Origin: Nocardia lijiangensis NBRC 108240
Lineage (GTDB): Bacteria; Actinomycetota; Actinomycetes; Mycobacteriales; Mycobacteriaceae
Direction of reading: 5' to 3'
Length of the DNA stretch: 63,785 nt
Assembly: GCF_001613045.1 (NCBI RefSeq)
Contig: NZ_BDBP01000003.1
Coordinates: 1-63,785 of the forward strand
The notes under the pieces were generated by a model. It was not told the origin of the DNA. It saw only the letters and a list, made by a program, of their open reading frames with translations, and searched no databases. How positions within the stretch are numbered: position 1 is the first letter of the stretch; each line of letters opens with the position of its first letter. Of the stretch, positions 57,501 through 63,500 are shown in pieces. The translations under genes were made by a program, and so were the position numbers.

Positions 57501-60500
57501 TGTCCGGGTCACCGGGCGCGGTGTCCTGCGGTCGAACCGGCTGCGTCCGTTCAGCATCCGGACCACCCGGCCAATTCGACAACCGCGGATCGGCAGGGTC
57601 CTGAGGACCAGCCGCCGGAGACGCACCGGTTTCCGGACTGGGACGACCCAGATCGACGGTCGGATCGTCAGCGCCGACGGGACTTGGGAGGGACACCGTC
57701 GGATCGTCAGCCCCGACGGGACTCGGGAGCGGCACGGTCGGATCATCCGCACCAACCGGACCCGGGAGTTGCACGGTCGGATCATCCGCACCGACCGGAC
57801 GTGGGAGCGGCACCGTCGGATCATCCGCACCAACCGGACCCGGCAGCCGCACGGTCTCGACATCGTCCGGTGACGGCCCCGGCGGCAGCTGGCCGGGGTT
57901 GTGGGATGGCAGCGGTGGACGGTTCGGCCCGGAATCAGGTCCGGGGCCCGGCGGCAACGGAGCGGGACCGTCGTCATCGGTATCCGGCCGCGGCGGCAGC
58001 GGAGCGTCCGTGGGCAGCGGGGCGGGCGCGTACCTGATGCCCTTGCGCCAGCCGGTCAACGGCGGCCGCACCGAGTCCCAGTCGAAGCCGATGCGGATGG
58101 CGTACTGGTTGGCGTCGCGCCAGGACGCATAGTCGTTGGCGCGCAGGAAGTTCGACTCCGCCAAGGCGTCCTGCAGCATGAGCACGTCTTCGGCCGTCGC
58201 CTCGTCGCCGATCAACCGGAGCCAGGCCTCGGCCACGTCGGCGACGGCGTCCAGGCGCATGCGCGCGGGCGACCCGTCGATGGGCAGCGCCCGCCGGTAC
58301 TCGGCCTCCATGTAGTGGTGCTTGATCTGCGCGATCTGCTCGCGGCTGAACGCCGGGACGGAGTTGTCCAAGCGCACCGCGACCTCGGCGGCGATCGCGG
58401 CCCGGTCCGGCTTGAAACCGAGCAGGGCCTCGCGGATGTCGTCGACCAATCTGGCCGCGTCACCGGGCTGTTCACTGCGCAGTGTTCCGGTCAGGTCCGC
58501 GACGATGGCGCTGAGGTCCGGGCCGGGGTCGTCGGGGTTGCGCATCGTCACCTCGCTGCGCGCCGACATGTAGTCCTCGACGACGCTCGCGATCCGATCC
58601 ACGGTCTCCGCCGCACGCACCTCGCGCGCAGCGCCCTCGAACTCGGGGCGGGCGGCAAGATTGGCGGTGATGCGATCGATATCGCCATCGGAAGAACGGA
58701 ACAGCCGATACTGCTCGGTGGCCCAGTCCTGCACCCGCTGCCACGCGCGCTGCTCGTCGGCCTGTTTCCTGTCGTAGCCCGCCAGCTCCCCGGGGGCGTG
58801 CGCACGCTCAGCACGCTCGGGCTCGCGCGCCATCGGCTGGACATCGGCGCTCTTCTTCCGGAACCAGGGGTGTCCCTTGAAGCCGGGCGAGATCCGTCCC
58901 GGGTGATCGGAGTCGTTGTACCAGGTGAAACCGAACAGCTTCGCCGGTTCCAGGCTCAACCGCATGAAGTGGTAGAAGACGTCGGCGAAGGGCAGCTCGT
59001 AGGTCTGGCCCGGGTAGATCGGATCGCCGCCCGGGATGCTGGGCAGCAGGCCCTTGTTGACGCCGGGTCCGTTGTCCACGAACGGATCCACCACCGCCGC
59101 CTGGAACGGATTGGCCGCCCAGCCGCTCACGCCCTCGGGCAGATCCCGCTCCTTGAACTCCTTCGGCGTGGTCGGGCCCTTGCGGTTGGTCGTCCACTCC
59201 GGGCGCTCCGGGTTGACCTCGTGCCAGGTCGTCGAGTTCGGCTCGCCGGACTGCCAGCGCACTCGGCGCAGGATCGGAGCGTCGTCGGGGCCGAGCGTCA
59301 TGAATTCCCGCGAGGGCGAACGCAGTCGCCTGGTCGTCACCGGCTGATCGAGTTCGGCCACGAGTTCGCGGTACTCGATCGTCGTCTCCCGCGACAGCAT
59401 CGCGCGCGCCACCCGCGAATCGCGATGGGTGGCCTCGAGCAGGGCGGCGTCATGGTCGGCCCGCGGCGCGGCGAGCGTGCCGCGCGGTGCGATGACGATG
59501 ATCCGCTGCGGGTCGCCATCGACGAACCCGACCCGGTCGGTGACCTGACGCGCGCCCTCGGCAGCGAGGAAATCGCGTCCAGCTCCCGCCAATTCGGCGA
59601 TCCTGCCCTGAATGCGGGCGATGCGGTTGTCGGCCTCGTTCACGCGCGTCGCCGCCTCGCGCAGCAAATCGAGGTTGCGGTTGCGCTCGCCCATCTGGTC
59701 CACCCTGATGGTCCGACCGGCCACCTCCGCCAGCGCCTCGTCCAGCGCCTCCTCGGGCGACTTCCGCTGCGCCACGGCATTCGGGCCGAGATCGGCCTCG
59801 TTCACCCGCAAGCGCGCGGCGATATCGGCGCGCATTTGCCGCCACGGCTTGGACTCCAGCACCTCGCGGGCGCGCTCCCCTGCCAGGCGGTCGACTTCGG
59901 CGCGCACCTGCTGCGACAGCGGTTGCGGCTCCCCGATGCCGACCCGGCCGAGCGCGGCGATCCGGCGATCCACTTCCGCCAGCGCGGCCTGCACGCGGTT
60001 GTACCGCAACGCGGCATCGTGCAGCTTGAAGATCTGCTCGCGGCGCCGCCTGATTTCGCCGGGATCGAGCTGCTCGCGCGCCACGTACCCGGCCTCGTCG
60101 CCGGTCCCCGCGATGTTCCTGGTTCCGGCGACACTCGCTTCCAGGTGCTCCAGGGTGCGCGCCAGATTGGACTGGTTCAGCGCCTGCGCGGCATCGCCGA
60201 ACGGCAGCGGAAGATCACTGAACCGCGAATACCTGTCATCGCGCTTGGCGCGCCAGAATTCGCGTTCCCGGGCCAGCACGGCGCGTTCGCGCATCAGCTG
60301 CTGGTACACGCCCTCCGGCGTGTTCGACAGTTCGAGCTCGGCGATCTCCGCGTCGAGCTCGGCCACCACCGCAACCGCTTCGTCGAACCCTCGCGCGGCC
60401 CGCGCCATGGCGTCGACGGACGACGCGTCCGATGCGTCGAGGGCCTCCGCACACGTCCGCCGGATGTCGTCCCATTCCCTGCGCCGCGCCACGGCCTCGG

Positions 60501-63500
60501 CGCGCTCCGCACGCAGCCGATCCAGGGCCTCCTGGATCTCCGGCGGCAACGGAGCGGCCTCGGGCTGCCCGACCTGCGCCTGCTCACCCGGTTGCGCGGG
60601 CTGCGGCTGCTCACCCGACTCTTCTACCTTCGACTGCTCGCCGGGCTGCTGCGATTCGGGCGCAGGTGCGCCGTGGTGCGCCTGCTCCCCCTCGGCCTGC
60701 GCCCCTTCGGCAGGATCCCTGCGGTGCTTCGCCTCGTAGACGGGCTGCGACGCCGACTCATCAGCAGCCTCACCACGATGCCGCCCCGTGCCATCACTCT
60801 GATCCGGTGTCCGAGGCTGCGCACCTTCGGACTCCGCTACGCCGGACCGCGGCGCACGATGCCTCGGCTCGTAATCCTGTGCCTGCGAACCCGACTCGTC
60901 CGCAGGCTCACCACGATGCCGCCCCGTGCCATCACTCTGATCCAGCGTCTGAGGCTGCGCACGCGCGGACTCCGCGACATCGGACTGCGACGCACGATGC
61001 TTCGGCTCGTAAGGCTGTGCCTGCTCCTGCGACTCGTCCGCAGGAAGACCGCGATGCTTCGGCTGGTGCGTGTCGGGGCCCGCATCGGACTCGTCCGCCG
61101 GACGGCCGCGATGCTTCGGTTCGGCCGTTTCGGGCTGCGAAACTCCTTGCTGCGGAGCAGCATGCTTCGGCTCGTAGGGTTCCGCCAAGAGCTGTGATTC
61201 ATCCGCTGGGCGACCGCGGTGCTTCGGCCGGTAGGGCTCGGGCTGCGACCCAGCGGCGTCGGAACCGCCGGCGGGGTCATGGCCGGGGGGCACGGATCCG
61301 GCGGGTTCGGCGCTGCCGGTGTCCGGTGGACGGATGGGGGTCGTTGTGACCGTGCCGGATTCGTCGACCTCGACGTGGACGTAGTCGACGCGCACTCCGG
61401 CGTCGGCCAACTGCTGCCGTTCCTGCGCTGAGAGCAGCTCGTCCGGCGACGGAGAAGGTGAGGCGACCAGCACTCGCCTGCCGCCGGGCAGGTGGCCGAC
61501 GCCCTCGGAGTCGACTCGCGCGTCCACGCCGGCGAGTACATCGCGGACGGCGTGCTCGCCCGCCCGCTGCACAGCGGCGCGTTCCTCGGCGAGCGCGGTC
61601 CGCAGACGATCTAGCTCGGTCCGGATTTCCGCGGCGGCCGAGCGCAATTCGGCGGCCTCCCGCAGGGCGGCGGCCAGTTCGTCGCGCTGGGGCAGGATTC
61701 GGGCCGGATCATCCGGACGACTCATCAGCTCGGCCACCGCGGCATCGGCGGCTCGCACCCGCGCGTCGACGGCTTCGGCCATCTCACGCGGGCTGCGACC
61801 ATCGGGGTCGACGCCGATCGCCCGCGCGAGATCCGCCAGCGCCGACTCGATTCGAGCGCGCTCGGACGTGGTGGTCCCGATATCGGCCGCGAGTCGCGGC
61901 AGCCGGCTCCGGAGCTCCGGTGTCACCGGATCGTGCACTCGCGGTATGCCGATGCGCGGCCATGCGGGCGGCTGCGGCGCAGGCGCGGCGGCCACGACCG
62001 GGCTCGCGGACATATCGGCGAGGTGAACCGCGGCCTCGGCGCGCTGGAAAGCCAGTGCGACGTCGATGAATTCACGCATGCGAGCGACATCGTCGCCGAC
62101 CATCGTCAGCTGGCTCACCTCGCGGAGGGTCGCCATGAGGTTTTCCGGCGACAGCGAGTCCGGGCCGAGCCGGTCGGCGACCGCCGGAATGCTGTCGGCC
62201 AGTTCCCGCATCCGGGCCGCCAGGGCATCCCGCCGCGCAACGGCGTCGGTGACCGCCCGATCACTCTCCACGCCAACGGGAACGGTTCCGACCCGCGTCG
62301 CCGACTCACCACCGGTCTGCTCGGCAACGTCCGGTCGACGCAAATCAATCGTCGAATCGTCGCTGTCGGCCATCGGCCCCGTCGACGACCCCTGATTCGA
62401 CTGCGGACCGCCCGGCCACACCCTGGTCCGCGGATCATCGGCATCAACCACCGGACCCGACGACGACCCCTGCTCCGCCGACTCAACACCGGACGGCTGA
62501 GCAACCCCCGGTCGACGCACATCGACAGTCGGATCACCGTTCTCGGCAACAGGATTCGACGCAGACCCCGGCTCCGACTGCGGACCACCCGGCCACACCC
62601 TGGTCCGCGGATCCTCCCGCCGACCGAGATCGACCGTCGGATCATCGGCATCAGCCACCGGACCCGACGACCCCACCTGCTCCGCCGACTCACCACCGGA
62701 CCGCTCAGCAACCCCCGGTCGACCCATATCGACCGTCGGATCATCGCTATCGGCAACAGGATTCGACGCAGACCCAGGCTCCGGCTGCGGACCACCCGGC
62801 CACACCCTGGTCCGCGGGTCCGGATCGACCGCCGGATCATCCGCTTCGGCAACAGGACCCGACGACGACTGCTCACCACCCGGCCACACCGTGGTCCGCG
62901 GATCCTCCTGCTGCGGCTGCCCGAGCTGACGGTGAGCATCGCGCAGCGCCCGCTGGTATCGCTCCTCGGCGCGCTGACGCGGCGACTGGCCGCCCGTTCC
63001 GCGCTCCTCCGGCGTGTCGCCGGTCGGCCGGTCCGGGCCGAAGTCGGTGCGCCGGTGGGCAATTCGACCGTCGTCGAGGGTGGCAATCTCGATGTGGGTG
63101 ACCACCACTCCCGGCCGCGCGAGCAGCGGGCGCAGCAGCGGATACTCGGCCTCGAGCCGGGCGCGCACATTCCCGGGTAGATGCCAGCCCACCACGACGA
63201 TGCGCGGCGGCTCACCGGCCACGACACCGACGGTGTCGTCGATGCGACCCGCGCCCTCCTCGGCCAGCGCTTCACGCTGCATGGCGCGGGCAAGTGCCTC
63301 GTCGAGCACCTCCACCTCGGACTCGACGGCGAGGTAACGCAGCGCGGCTTCCTGCAGTTCCTCGAGGCGCGCGGCGTGCTCGGGATGCACCCTCATCAAC
63401 CGGTCGATGGTGTTCGCCACCTGACTCGGGACCGGGCCCAGCTCGTCGCGGGTGACCGGCAGGCCCGCCATCGCCGCGTCCCTTGCCGCGTCCGCCGCAT

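Noticed and set aside
42430..60560. Tox-PL domains in giant A
   Set aside because: The B blocks share neighbouring features with giant B modules, but no Cys-His pair was found; the few cysteines are not in the motif.
40630..62915. CRISPR array in the repeat clusters
   Set aside because: Repeats are in frame, protein-coding, with coding spacers of irregular length. No palindromic repeat of 25-37 bp with unique uniform spacers is seen and no cas genes are present.
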